A model generated the notes under the pieces. The model was not told where the DNA came from, ran no database searches, and was given only the letters and a program-made list of their open reading frames with translations. A stretch of 64,000 nt of DNA from Pseudomonas saliphila. GTDB lineage: Bacteria; Pseudomonadota; Gammaproteobacteria; Pseudomonadales; Pseudomonadaceae. The translations under genes were made by a program, and so were the position numbers. This document shows positions 51,465 to 60,057 of the stretch, piece by piece (positions within the stretch are counted from its first letter, which is position 1; each line of letters opens with the position of its first letter). The DNA lies in the NCBI RefSeq assembly GCF_008638345.1, contig NZ_VTVA01000002.1:124001-188000 (forward strand). Reading direction: 5' to 3'.

Positions 51465-52621
51465 GCGCCAACGGCCTCACGCACGGCTGCCACGACTTCA
51501 TCCTGCTGCACATCAGTCATGGTCTGGAACATCGGCAGGCTGATGGCCTCGGCGTAATACTGCTCCGCCTGGGGAAAGTCTCCTGCCTTGAAGCCCATCC
51601 GCCGATAATACGGCTGGGTATGCACCGGAATGTAATGCAAGTTGACCCCAATCCCCTGTTCGCGCAGCGACTCGAACACCTCGCGGTGGGTTGCCTGGAT
51701 CTGATCCAGCTTCAGACGGATCACGTACAAGTGCAGCCCGGAGTAACTATCAGGATGCTGCCAAGGCGTCAGAACCGGCAGATTGCTCAGTAGACCATTG
51801 TAGCGACGGGCCAACTCATGGCGCCGCGCAACAAATTGATCCAGACGCTCCATCTGGCTCACGCCCAGCGCGGCCTGAAGCTCGGTCATGCGGTAATTGA
51901 AACCCAGATCCACCTGCTGGTAGTACCAGGCGCCATCCGGCTCATGGGTCATCAGCTCTTGGTCCCGGGTAATACCGTGGCTGCGCAGCAAGGCCATGCG
52001 ACTGGCCAACGTATCGTCATTAGTCAACGCCATGCCGCCTTCGGCAGTGGTGATGATTTTCACCGGGTGAAAGCTGAACACAGTGATATCGCTATAGCGG
52101 CCGTTGCCGATGAACTCGCCCTGGTACTTACCGCCAATAGCGTGGGAGGCGTCTTCAATGATCTTGAAGCCATAACGTTGGCCGAGTGCGTGAATGGCCG
52201 CCATGTCGCAGGCTTGGCCGCACAGGTGAACGGCCACGACGACCTTCGGCAGCCGCCCTTCCCGCTCGGCCACTTCCAGTTTGGCCTGCAGTGCTTTAGG
52301 ACAAAGATTGTAGGTGACCGCGTCAATATCCACGAAATCGATCTGGGCGCCGCAGTACAAGCCGCAGTTGGCAGAGGCGACAAAGGTAATCGGCGTGGTC
52401 CACAGCCAGTCACCCTGCCCCAGCCCCAACGCCAGACAAGCGATATGCAACGCGGACGTGGCGCTATTCACCGCCAACGCATGGCGGGCGCCCACATGGT
52501 TGGCAACCGCCTGCTCGAAGCGCGGGGACATTGGCCCTTGCGTCAAAAAGTCAGAGCGCAACACCGCCACCACCGCCTCGATATCCGCTTCGGTAATATC
52601 CTGTCTGCCGTAGGGAATCAT
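51461..52621 (-). CDS. pseC: PseC, PLP-dependent UDP-altrosamine C4 aminotransferase
   Basis: This 386-residue DegT/DnrJ/EryC1-family aminotransferase has the PLP Schiff-base Lys188 in FSFHPVKIITTAEGG, IEDASHAIGGKY for cofactor binding and SATSALHIACLALG near the N-terminus. It aminates C4 of the PseB product using glutamate. It follows pseB by two bases. The MIPYGRQDI start is typical for PseC. Confidence 0.95.
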   Translation of the reverse strand: MIPYGRQDITEADIEAVVAVLRSDFLTQGPMSPRFEQAVANHVGARHALAVNSATSALHIACLALGLGQGDWLWTTPITFVASANCGLYCGAQIDFVDIDAVTYNLCPKALQAKLEVAEREGRLPKVVVAVHLCGQACDMAAIHALGQRYGFKIIEDASHAIGGKYQGEFIGNGRYSDITVFSFHPVKIITTAEGGMALTNDDTLASRMALLRSHGITRDQELMTHEPDGAWYYQQVDLGFNYRMTELQAALGVSQMERLDQFVARRHELARRYNGLLSNLPVLTPWQHPDSYSGLHLYVIRLKLDQIQATHREVFESLREQGIGVNLHYIPVHTQPYYRRMGFKAGDFPQAEQYYAEAISLPMFQTMTDVQQDEVVAAVREAVGA

Positions 52622-52623
52622 TT

Positions 52624-53622
52624 TCAGATACTCCCGATCTTTTCCCGGTTCGCGTCAATCCAGGCCTGGAGTTCCGCGTCGCCCATCCACTCTGTATTGT
52701 TATCGCTAGAGTACACAAACCCCTCTTCAACCTTTTTTCCGTCCTTGATGCGCTCCGGCGTTTCTCCCCAGCCATTGATAACAGGCAAGATCTTGAAGTG
52801 TTCGGGGTACTCGTAGGTGTAGTAGGAATCTTCGGCACTGATCATCTGCTCGTGCAGCTTCTCACCGGGGCGAATGCCTATAATTTCCTGGCGGGCTTCT
52901 GGAGCCACTACTCGAGCCAGATCGGTGACCTTCATGGACGGGATTTTCTTCACGTAGATTTCGCCACCGATCATGTCTTCAAAGGCATGCCAGACCAAAT
53001 CCACGCCCTCTTCCAAGGAGATCATGAAGCGGGTCATGCGCTCATCGGTAACAGGTAGAACACCTTGGTCTTTGACAGACATAAAGAACGGAATAACGGA
53101 GCCGCGCGACCCCATAACATTGCCATAGCGCACGACCGAAAAACGGGTCACATGCTCGCCTGCATATGCATTACCGGACACAAATAATTTATCCGAAGCC
53201 AGTTTGGTTGCGCCATATAAATTGATCGGTGAACTGGCTTTGTCAGTAGACAATGCGACGACGCCCTTCACACCCTTATCGATACAGGCATCAATAAGGT
53301 TCATGGCACCGTTGATATTGGTCTTGACGCATTCGAAAGGGTTGTACTCGGCAGTGGGGACAATCTTGGTCGCGGCAGCGTGTACAACATAATCAACCCC
53401 ATCCAGTGCCCGATATAATCGTTCCTTGTCCCGCACGTCACCAATAAAGAAACGAAGACGCGAATCATTGGCAAATTTCTTGGCCATATCCCATTGCTTC
53501 ATCTCGTCGCGGGAAAAGATGATGATCTTCTTCGGATTATATTTGGCTAGCGTCATGGGCACGAAGGTATTACCAAAGGATCCTGTGCCGCCCGTCACGA
53601 GAATGGTTTTATTGCTAAGCAT
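52624..53622 (-). CDS. pseB: PseB, UDP-GlcNAc 4,6-dehydratase (inverting)
   Basis: The 332-residue SDR enzyme has the NAD(P)-binding GGTGSFGNTFV and the catalytic Asp127-Lys128 in LSTDKASSPINLYGATK, the feature that separates inverting PseB from retaining dehydratases. EMKQWDMAKKF is also typical. It starts the pseudaminic acid route from UDP-GlcNAc. It lies nine bases after the TagF-like gene, in one operon. Confidence 0.95.
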   Translation of the reverse strand: MLSNKTILVTGGTGSFGNTFVPMTLAKYNPKKIIIFSRDEMKQWDMAKKFANDSRLRFFIGDVRDKERLYRALDGVDYVVHAAATKIVPTAEYNPFECVKTNINGAMNLIDACIDKGVKGVVALSTDKASSPINLYGATKLASDKLFVSGNAYAGEHVTRFSVVRYGNVMGSRGSVIPFFMSVKDQGVLPVTDERMTRFMISLEEGVDLVWHAFEDMIGGEIYVKKIPSMKVTDLARVVAPEARQEIIGIRPGEKLHEQMISAEDSYYTYEYPEHFKILPVINGWGETPERIKDGKKVEEGFVYSSDNNTEWMGDAELQAWIDANREKIGSI

Positions 53623-53631
53623 GTTGGTTCC

Positions 53632-54729
53632 TTAAATTATATGAGATCTTATAGCTTCGGCTACGCGCTTGTTAGCTAACCGATCACGACTGCCAAATAC
53701 CCATGAAAAATAGGTTTCACGCCGCGCAGAAAAAGCGGAAGCATCGGATATGGCGCGGTCGAGGTTTTCTGAGAAATCCACCTTCGTGTTAATAAAAATA
53801 TTAGGCCCACAATCGTATAGAGTTAACAATCGATCCAGATCGTCTGGGTGCATTGCTTCCTTAACTCCCACACGAACCACAACGTCTCGAGATAGATTTT
53901 CCGTCTCAATAAATAGCTGTGGAACATCGTAAAACATAGATTCTTCACTTGGAGAATTAGCATCCGACACTACTAAATCAGCAACGGATACGATCTCCGC
54001 CAGCGAACGGCTTCCGAGATCAAGAAATGCCCCCGATCGCTCAGCGATGAGTTTTTGCACCTTGCCAAAGCTCTCTCGGTCTTTCCGGCGAGACGTGATT
54101 GACTGACTGGGATGCGGACGCAGAACCAAGTTTAGATGCTTCGGGGCGGTTGAAACCAACCGCTCTGCCACCAGATTCCAAGAGCCGAGCCCTCTGCGGC
54201 TCGGGGTATAAACGATTGTCTTCCTCTCGGGATCTAGGCCCAAACTCTGCAGAACCGCTGCTCGTTGGGTTCCGGACTGCTCAGGATACTCGCAAAATGG
54301 CAAAAAGCCGGTCTCCACCGCATTAACCAACACGTCATTCGAAAACCGCCCAATCATGGTCTTCATTCGCGGACCTATCACACAGAGAAGATCAAAATGC
54401 GCATTCTGTATCAAGGCATCGCGGGACAGCATCATGTAGGTACCGTGAAACACCGTAGCTTTTTTTGCATCGTACGGAGCCAGGAAGCTGCGATAGGGAG
54501 AGCCCGTGACAATAATTTCAGCCTTGGCTAGAGAACGATTACCCTTGCTAAGCGAGCCTAAGAATCTGGAGTATCGCTCTGTATTGAGGTATGGATACAA
54601 GCTTTTCGCAACGTTCAAGGTTGAGCGCCGATTGCTTATAAATGTCCCGGGGAGCTCTGACGCAACCTGAGCGAGATGGGGTACAGCCTGAGACATTTTA
54701 GAGAAATAGACGATACCGCTATCATTCAT
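53632..54729 (-). CDS. TagF/CDP-glycerol glycerophosphotransferase-like GT-B enzyme heading the pse operon
   Basis: The 365-residue protein shows three landmarks of the CDP-glycerol transferase/TagF fold in order: FHGT (94-97), RPHP (204-207) and SDANSPSEESMFYDVP (255-270). The HP and Ser-rich elements also occur in bacterial sialyltransferase-like folds. No signal peptide or TM helix is seen, so it should act in the cytoplasm. It is the first gene of the pse operon, nine bases before pseB. A role in transferring pseudaminic acid or a polyol-phosphate to a surface glycan is inferred from context. The DNA is visibly more AT-rich than pseC or pseG. Confidence 0.7.
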   Translation of the reverse strand: MNDSGIVYFSKMSQAVPHLAQVASELPGTFISNRRSTLNVAKSLYPYLNTERYSRFLGSLSKGNRSLAKAEIIVTGSPYRSFLAPYDAKKATVFHGTYMMLSRDALIQNAHFDLLCVIGPRMKTMIGRFSNDVLVNAVETGFLPFCEYPEQSGTQRAAVLQSLGLDPERKTIVYTPSRRGLGSWNLVAERLVSTAPKHLNLVLRPHPSQSITSRRKDRESFGKVQKLIAERSGAFLDLGSRSLAEIVSVADLVVSDANSPSEESMFYDVPQLFIETENLSRDVVVRVGVKEAMHPDDLDRLLTLYDCGPNIFINTKVDFSENLDRAISDASAFSARRETYFSWVFGSRDRLANKRVAEAIRSHII

Positions 54730-55141
54730 GATTAACTGCTCTCATTACCTAGCGGTGTTTTCGCATTGTGCCAGAAAAGTGTAGTGATCAACCCCAAATA
54801 CCCTCTCGATCGGAACACTTGCCATGTATGATATGGCCTTCGAGGGAGGGTTTGATAGAGACGCCTGATTATATCCGTTGCAAATACCATTCTGAAAGAC
54901 GCGGAGGCTTGGCGCCGAAAGCGCTTTTACGTGCCCTTTTGACGAAATCGGGCTTTGATGGTGTGCGCGCCCCACCAAGACGGGTCACCGTAAGCTACCA
55001 GACAGTAGCAAATACCGTAACATGGCTCACGGCCATTATTGAGCCAAGGGGCAGAATATCGCCATATGTAGGGGATAGCAATTTAAGGCTTCATAATCGG
55101 CGCAGGTGGATTTCGGCCCATGTGCTGATTAAATGCTATTT
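54730..55141. other. 412-base intergenic region upstream of the pse operon
   Basis: No convincing gene is seen. A 131-codon plus-strand frame (54768-55163) runs into the antisense of the FkbM gene and looks like chance. Frames on the minus strand are short and compositionally unlike protein. It probably holds the pse operon promoter, but I cannot pick clear boxes. Confidence 0.5.
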
Positions 55142-55882
55142 TCAAAGCCCGTTGCACAGGTAAACGTCACAACCAATCCTTGCGATCTGATTAAGCCCAA
55201 ACCGTGCTAATAGCTCCTCAAGCCGCTGAGGCTCCTCATCCAGAACCTCGACCTGAATCAGGCAAGTGTTTTCTTTTAGCAGCCTGCGCGCGCCCTCTAG
55301 CACTGGGATTTCATGGCCTTCCACATCGATCTTGATAGCAAGCTTCTCGCCGGTCATGCCGGGAAACATGTTGTCGAGCGCGTCAACATCGATGGTAGTG
55401 GTGCGGAATTTCTCGCCCTTGGTGGATTCAGGCGCGGTCTCAGCAATGCGGGAGGTTCCGGTGCTATTTCCTTTGTTCTCCAGAAAGCTTACTTGCTTCC
55501 GTTCCGAGCTTGCCCCAAGGGCCAAGCTAATGACGCGCTCGGACAAATCGTTGATGAGGATGTTTGCACAGAGCTGCTGAAAGTTTCTGGGCTGCGGTTC
55601 GATTGCGTAAGCGCTCGTCAGTGAATCACAGCGCTTGAGCAGCTGGACTGTGTACAAGCCGAAATTAGCGCCCACATCCAGGAAAACGGTGCAGCCCCGA
55701 TCCTTCACCTGGGCTGCGAGAAACGCCATTTGCTCATCTTCATAGGGACGCTTGAGAATAAACTTGCGATCCACATAGTTTCTGTAATGCAGCAGCCAGC
55801 GACTACCTAGCCGGTCGTACATCCTGAAACCGACCTTACGGTAGTCGCGGTATATCGTTTTTTTCAGAAACAAAGGCAGCAT
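55142..55882 (-). CDS. FkbM family methyltransferase
   Basis: This 246-residue Rossmann-fold protein has the SAM-binding motif FLDVGANFGLYTVQLL, the acidic YAIEPQPRNFQQL and the family signature LAIKIDVEGHEIPVLEGA. FkbM-type enzymes O-methylate sugars or polyketides. In a glycan locus it probably methylates a surface-polysaccharide sugar, which can cap a chain. It is transcribed toward the pse operon but 412 bases away. Confidence 0.88.
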   Translation of the reverse strand: MLPLFLKKTIYRDYRKVGFRMYDRLGSRWLLHYRNYVDRKFILKRPYEDEQMAFLAAQVKDRGCTVFLDVGANFGLYTVQLLKRCDSLTSAYAIEPQPRNFQQLCANILINDLSERVISLALGASSERKQVSFLENKGNSTGTSRIAETAPESTKGEKFRTTTIDVDALDNMFPGMTGEKLAIKIDVEGHEIPVLEGARRLLKENTCLIQVEVLDEEPQRLEELLARFGLNQIARIGCDVYLCNGL

Positions 55883-55973
55883 TGTCTGGCACTCATCGGC
55901 GTAAGGCTCAACGACCTGTCGAAGTCTAATCCGGGGAGAGATTACTACAGGCGTTGCGTGACCGTTTAGCGAA

Positions 55974-57101
55974 TCAAGACCCGGCGTTCCCGACGATTGA
56001 CAAGCTCCAGAATCGTTTCCTCCCCGCCGCGTCGGAAAATTCGTTTGTCAGCTTCTTCTGCATCGCCTGACGCTGCTCCTGGAAGTCAGACTCTCCCATT
56101 TCCGAAGCCCGAATCAGGCTGGACGCCAACGCGAGCCCGTCACCAAGGCGGAACAGCTGCCCCGCCCCGTCGACCACTTCACGCGCCCCTCCGCAGTCAC
56201 TGGAGATCACCGGGACGCCCGCCGCCATTGCTTCCAAAAGCACCATCCCGAAGGGCTCATGATCAGAGCTGAGGACGAATACATCGAATGCTTTGAAGTA
56301 GCGTCGCGCGTCAGGTACCTCTCCAACGAAGAACACCCGTTTGGATACGTTCAGCTGTATCGCCAGCGCCTTTAGCTCTTTCTCCAAACGACCTCGTCCA
56401 AGGATCACCAGGCAGCTGTTCTTGGGTAGGTCCGGCAATGCCGCTGCAAAACCTTTGATCAAGGTCGTCTGATCCTTATCAGGATGCAGACGCCCCACAT
56501 TACCCACTATCCATCCATTCTGCGGCAGCTTCAGCTGTTGCCTGGCCTCGATTCGTTCAAACTGCTGCCCCTGAACCTGGGCTATGTCGATACGATTATA
56601 AAGCGTCTGAATACGCTCGCTCGGCCATCCTGGCAAACGCTTACGGATATCGTCCCGCACCGCATCCGAGACAGCAAGGATGTTTATACGCTTGCGATAG
56701 GCCTGAGCAAAAAGCCTGCGATCAAGCCTGTCATATGCGCCATAAGCATGATGAACCCAGACGACAGGCAGATTGGTCGCAAGGCACGCGATATAGGCGG
56801 GTTTGGACCGGTGCGCTATACAGAGCATGTAGTCATCTTGATGCGCTATGCGCCGGATTTCACGAATCGCCCGAAACTTGAGCCCCTTCAAGGCTTTGGA
56901 CCTATATTCGAGAAATATCACCTTGTCCGACTGGCAAGCTGCTATCACATCGTCGTTAGGTGCACCGGACAAAAATACGGTTGTGACTTTGTAAGGAGTG
57001 CCCTCAAACAGGCTGGCATATTGCCTCGCGTAGTCGAGAAAGGGTCCGCCATACCCATGGCAGATCTGCAGAACGCGACGAGAGGCTGATTGGTTGGCCA
57101 T
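55974..57101 (-). CDS. GT4-family glycosyltransferase
   Basis: This 375-residue GT-B protein has the acceptor-domain start RRVLQICHGYGGPFLDYARQ and the phosphate-binding NVGRLHPDKDQTTLIKGF. The donor-binding EX7E motif is EPFGMVLLEAMAAGVP. GT4 enzymes use nucleotide sugars with retention. It probably adds an outer-core or O-antigen sugar. It is divergent from the membrane protein at 57354. Confidence 0.9.
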   Translation of the reverse strand: MANQSASRRVLQICHGYGGPFLDYARQYASLFEGTPYKVTTVFLSGAPNDDVIAACQSDKVIFLEYRSKALKGLKFRAIREIRRIAHQDDYMLCIAHRSKPAYIACLATNLPVVWVHHAYGAYDRLDRRLFAQAYRKRINILAVSDAVRDDIRKRLPGWPSERIQTLYNRIDIAQVQGQQFERIEARQQLKLPQNGWIVGNVGRLHPDKDQTTLIKGFAAALPDLPKNSCLVILGRGRLEKELKALAIQLNVSKRVFFVGEVPDARRYFKAFDVFVLSSDHEPFGMVLLEAMAAGVPVISSDCGGAREVVDGAGQLFRLGDGLALASSLIRASEMGESDFQEQRQAMQKKLTNEFSDAAGRKRFWSLSIVGNAGS

Positions 57102-57353
57102 ACTTTCTCCATGATCTTATTCGGCTTACAAATCACGAAACATGGAAGAAACCATGAGCTGATCGCGCCTTCATTTCCAGAATTGTTAGTACACAGTTCA
57201 GCGGTTTCGTTCATTAGACTTCTGATAACAGCGCCCCAAAATATAGCGAATGGGCCAGTCAGATCCGACTCTCAGCCACCAAAGGAGCCCTTCAACCACA
57301 ACGTGCTGTAAAAGCGGTACACTTGTAAAAGGCTTCCCGCACGTCTGATTGTT

Positions 57354-58940
57354 GTGAGAAGGAACCCAAATCTGGCTAGATGTAGCCCTCAGCGGCAATG
57401 GTATCGGACATTTATTTTGCCTAACGTACAAAACTCTCCCCATTCTTTGCAGCTTTGTTGCGGACCTATTTCAATCACTGCACCTAAGATCGCATTCGTC
57501 GCAAGCCTGCTCTTGTCGCTTGTAGCGGTCCAGTTCCAGCCTGTGCTCGCTCGCGATTCCGCCCTCTATGTCCACATGGCCAATCTTTTCAACCTGCTTG
57601 GGTATGCCGGGATCGAGGGCCAATTCGATTGGCCATGGGTCTCGATAATCATTAGCTGGGTGCACTCGATTACCAAGCTGTCGATGATTAACAGTGGCAA
57701 TCTGCTGATGGCGCTGTTTCTGGCAGGCAGCTGCGCCGTCATGACAAAAACAACGGCGCTGCTTGAGCCCAAGGCTGCCTATTGGGGCGCACTGGTCGCG
57801 CTCACTCTTCCGGCATTCAATGGTTACCGGGATGTGATACTGAGAGAGCCCGGCTTCTGGTTTTTTACCACGTTAGCCACATTCTGGATGGTGCGGTGGG
57901 CCCTGGACAGGCAGCACCTCGCACTGGTGGCCGCCCTCGTTGCCATCATGTTTGCAGCCGTATTTCGCCTGGAAGCGATTTTGCTCATCGCAGGCATGCT
58001 AGTCACGGTGTTATGGATTCAGCGGGGATGGCTGCGCGCGCACTGGAAGCTGTCCATTCTGGCTGTAACAGTCGCCAGCGTGTCCACTTTGGCGCTTTTA
58101 TTCTGGTTAGTTCACTTTCCCGAGCAGTTAGGTCACCGGCCGGCCTACTACTTGAGCTTACTAGACCCCCAGTCCATCTTTGACAAGTTCAACGCGACGT
58201 CAGCCGCATTCGCTTCGGCTGCCCTCCGTGATTACTCCCATGAGCATGCGGGCAGGATCCTCTTTTGGGGATTTTTCATGGCCCTTCTGATCGAATCCGT
58301 CCTGATGCTCGGTCCGTTCGTATTGATTTTCCTCGTCAGGTTTTGGAGGCCACTACATCCTCTTCTGGGCGTAGAAGCGACTTTCATGATCGCTAGCGCG
58401 GGGCTGTACTTTGCCGTTCTGATGATATTTTTTGTACAGCAAGGATTCATGACATCCCGTTACACATCTTATCTACATGTATTAGCAGCTCCGCTCGTAG
58501 GTGTGCTGGCCTACGAGTTGGCTAGATACCGCAAGGCTGCAGGCGTAATCCTTGCTGGCCTAGCAGTTTTAGCGGGAGTAGATAACGTGGTATCGCTATC
58601 GGAAAAGCGAACCCACTACTTGGACGCCGCAACATGGATACAGACGCACCTTCCAGATGATGTGAGCATCTATTTCGATGATCGGCGGATAGGTTTTTAT
58701 GCCGGATACGGTTACCAGGAGATCGCTGCGCCGACCGATGAAATCTCCCCGGATGCAGCCAGATCGTATGATTACTTGGTAATAGAGCAGCCCAGCACCA
58801 GTCAGGTGGTGCAGGATATTCTGAACAGTAGCGCCACAGCGGTGCTCGCTGTCTTTGATAACGGCGCAAGACGGCATATTACGATAATCGGCCCGAAGGA
58901 CTTTCAAGAAGAGAAAAAGGCGCCCGCCGAACCGCTCTGA
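57354..58940 (+). CDS. Polytopic membrane protein, glycosyltransferase-like (ArnT/GT39 type)
   Basis: The 528-residue frame has about ten hydrophobic helices between residues 40 and 400 and a C-terminal soluble domain (about 420-520). An acidic, early-loop RDSALYVHMANLFN after the first TM is reminiscent of polyprenyl-linked sugar transferases. The start is uncertain: a GTG at 57354 gives a 40-residue hydrophilic leader, and no strong ribosome-binding site marks a later ATG. It is the only plus-strand gene in the island. It may be a membrane glycosyltransferase; I do not recognise a Wzy or WaaL signature. Confidence 0.65.
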   Translation: MRRNPNLARCSPQRQWYRTFILPNVQNSPHSLQLCCGPISITAPKIAFVASLLLSLVAVQFQPVLARDSALYVHMANLFNLLGYAGIEGQFDWPWVSIIISWVHSITKLSMINSGNLLMALFLAGSCAVMTKTTALLEPKAAYWGALVALTLPAFNGYRDVILREPGFWFFTTLATFWMVRWALDRQHLALVAALVAIMFAAVFRLEAILLIAGMLVTVLWIQRGWLRAHWKLSILAVTVASVSTLALLFWLVHFPEQLGHRPAYYLSLLDPQSIFDKFNATSAAFASAALRDYSHEHAGRILFWGFFMALLIESVLMLGPFVLIFLVRFWRPLHPLLGVEATFMIASAGLYFAVLMIFFVQQGFMTSRYTSYLHVLAAPLVGVLAYELARYRKAAGVILAGLAVLAGVDNVVSLSEKRTHYLDAATWIQTHLPDDVSIYFDDRRIGFYAGYGYQEIAAPTDEISPDAARSYDYLVIEQPSTSQVVQDILNSSATAVLAVFDNGARRHITIIGPKDFQEEKKAPAEPL

Positions 58941-58948
58941 CGCGAATC

Positions 58949-59911
58949 TTATAGCCGGGCACGACGAAAGACCTGCCTGAAAACCAAACTCATGCGCAGC
59001 CGCTTCCAGAGGTAAAGCCGCTTTGCCGTCTGATACGGCGACAGGTTGAATGCCATGGAGTAAAACATCCTTGCTTCTTCGAACCGGCCTGCTTTATAGC
59101 ACGTACGAAAGGCTGACAGCGCCCGCTGCGCCTCATAGGTTTTTCGATATTCACGCATCTCCGGAGGGAGACGGGAGAATACGGCATCAGTAATCACTCC
59201 AACGGTCGATATCGCCAGTCCCACATCGTTACGCAAGCTGTCTGGATGTTTGAAAATAGTCGCCAAGGGAGCATCAACCGTAATGCAAGTTGGGCACGAA
59301 AGCATATAAGCAAAAACAGCTATATCTTCCCCCTGACGCAGCTTTTCCGGGTAGGGGCGTGCGCCAAGGCGGGATCGGCGAAACACGGCGCAACCATGGC
59401 TGACGCTGACGCGCTTGTGAATCAGGTAGTCGATTAGACGCTGCCGCGCAGTAGCAGGCAACTTAGATGGCTTTCGATACTTCTCCCTTCCATCCGGAAA
59501 ATGTACTACGTGCCCGCCTAGCAGTAGATCGACATCAGGATGCTTGTCTAAGACGTCCAAGATCGTGTCCAGACTTCCGGGCTGGAGCATATCGTCCCCA
59601 TCCAGAAAGAGCACCCAGCTACCAGCGCAATACTGCAACGCGACATTCCGCGCCGCGGCAGGGCCCGCATTGCGCTGACGATAAAAAGCTGCACGTATGT
59701 CGTGGGGAACAGCGATATCTCTGAGCACTGCCTCGGTTTCGTCTTGAGAACCATCATCTATCACTAGCAGCTCGGAACTAGCACCGAGCTGGGATAGAAC
59801 CGATTCAATAGCTCTCCCGACCACGTGCGCATAGTTGAACGTGGTCACAACAACGCTCAATACTATCTCATCAGGCGGGGAATCGACCCAGGCTCTACTT
59901 GCAATGTCCAT
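58949..59911 (-). CDS. GT2-family glycosyltransferase
   Basis: This 320-residue GT-A protein has VVVTTFNYAHVVGRAIESVL, the nucleotide-binding IDDGSQDETEAVL and the metal-binding LFLDGDDML. The C-terminal 90 residues are helical, with Arg-rich sequence that may touch the membrane. It lies downstream of the core kinase cluster, and its ATG lies inside an inverted repeat. The stop is 8 bases from the convergent membrane-protein stop. Confidence 0.9.
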   Translation of the reverse strand: MDIASRAWVDSPPDEIVLSVVVTTFNYAHVVGRAIESVLSQLGASSELLVIDDGSQDETEAVLRDIAVPHDIRAAFYRQRNAGPAAARNVALQYCAGSWVLFLDGDDMLQPGSLDTILDVLDKHPDVDLLLGGHVVHFPDGREKYRKPSKLPATARQRLIDYLIHKRVSVSHGCAVFRRSRLGARPYPEKLRQGEDIAVFAYMLSCPTCITVDAPLATIFKHPDSLRNDVGLAISTVGVITDAVFSRLPPEMREYRKTYEAQRALSAFRTCYKAGRFEEARMFYSMAFNLSPYQTAKRLYLWKRLRMSLVFRQVFRRARL

Positions 59912-59985
59912 TTTTCCAGACCGAGTGGTGGTGTAGCTGTGATCACCACAGCACGAACCATTTGGATGCCTAACGTCTGGAAAAA
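59911..59985 (-). promoter_or_regulatory. Nested inverted repeat overlapping the GT2 start codon
   Basis: TTTTTCCAGAC (59911-59921) and GTCTGGAAAAA (59975-59985) are a perfect 11-bp inverted repeat 53 bases apart. GTGGTG (59925-59930) and CACCAC (59944-59949) nest inside. In the minus-strand RNA the inner arm GTCTGGAAAAA contains the likely ribosome-binding GGA and touches the ATG, so the structure could hide the start of the GT2 gene. Confidence 0.5.
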
Positions 59986-60057
59986 TTCAGTACAGTTTAA
60001 TGGTGGGCTCGAGACCGTTACCGATGTCTCAGTTTGAGACCGGATGCGAGCAGCCCG

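Noticed and set aside
54768-55163. 131-codon plus-strand frame upstream of the pse operon
   Set aside because: Runs into the antisense of the FkbM gene, has a composition unlike a protein, and no start signal was seen.
60026-60040. GTCTCA-GTT-TGAGAC hairpin after the double-kinase gene
   Set aside because: Short stem with no T run on either strand, so not called a terminator.
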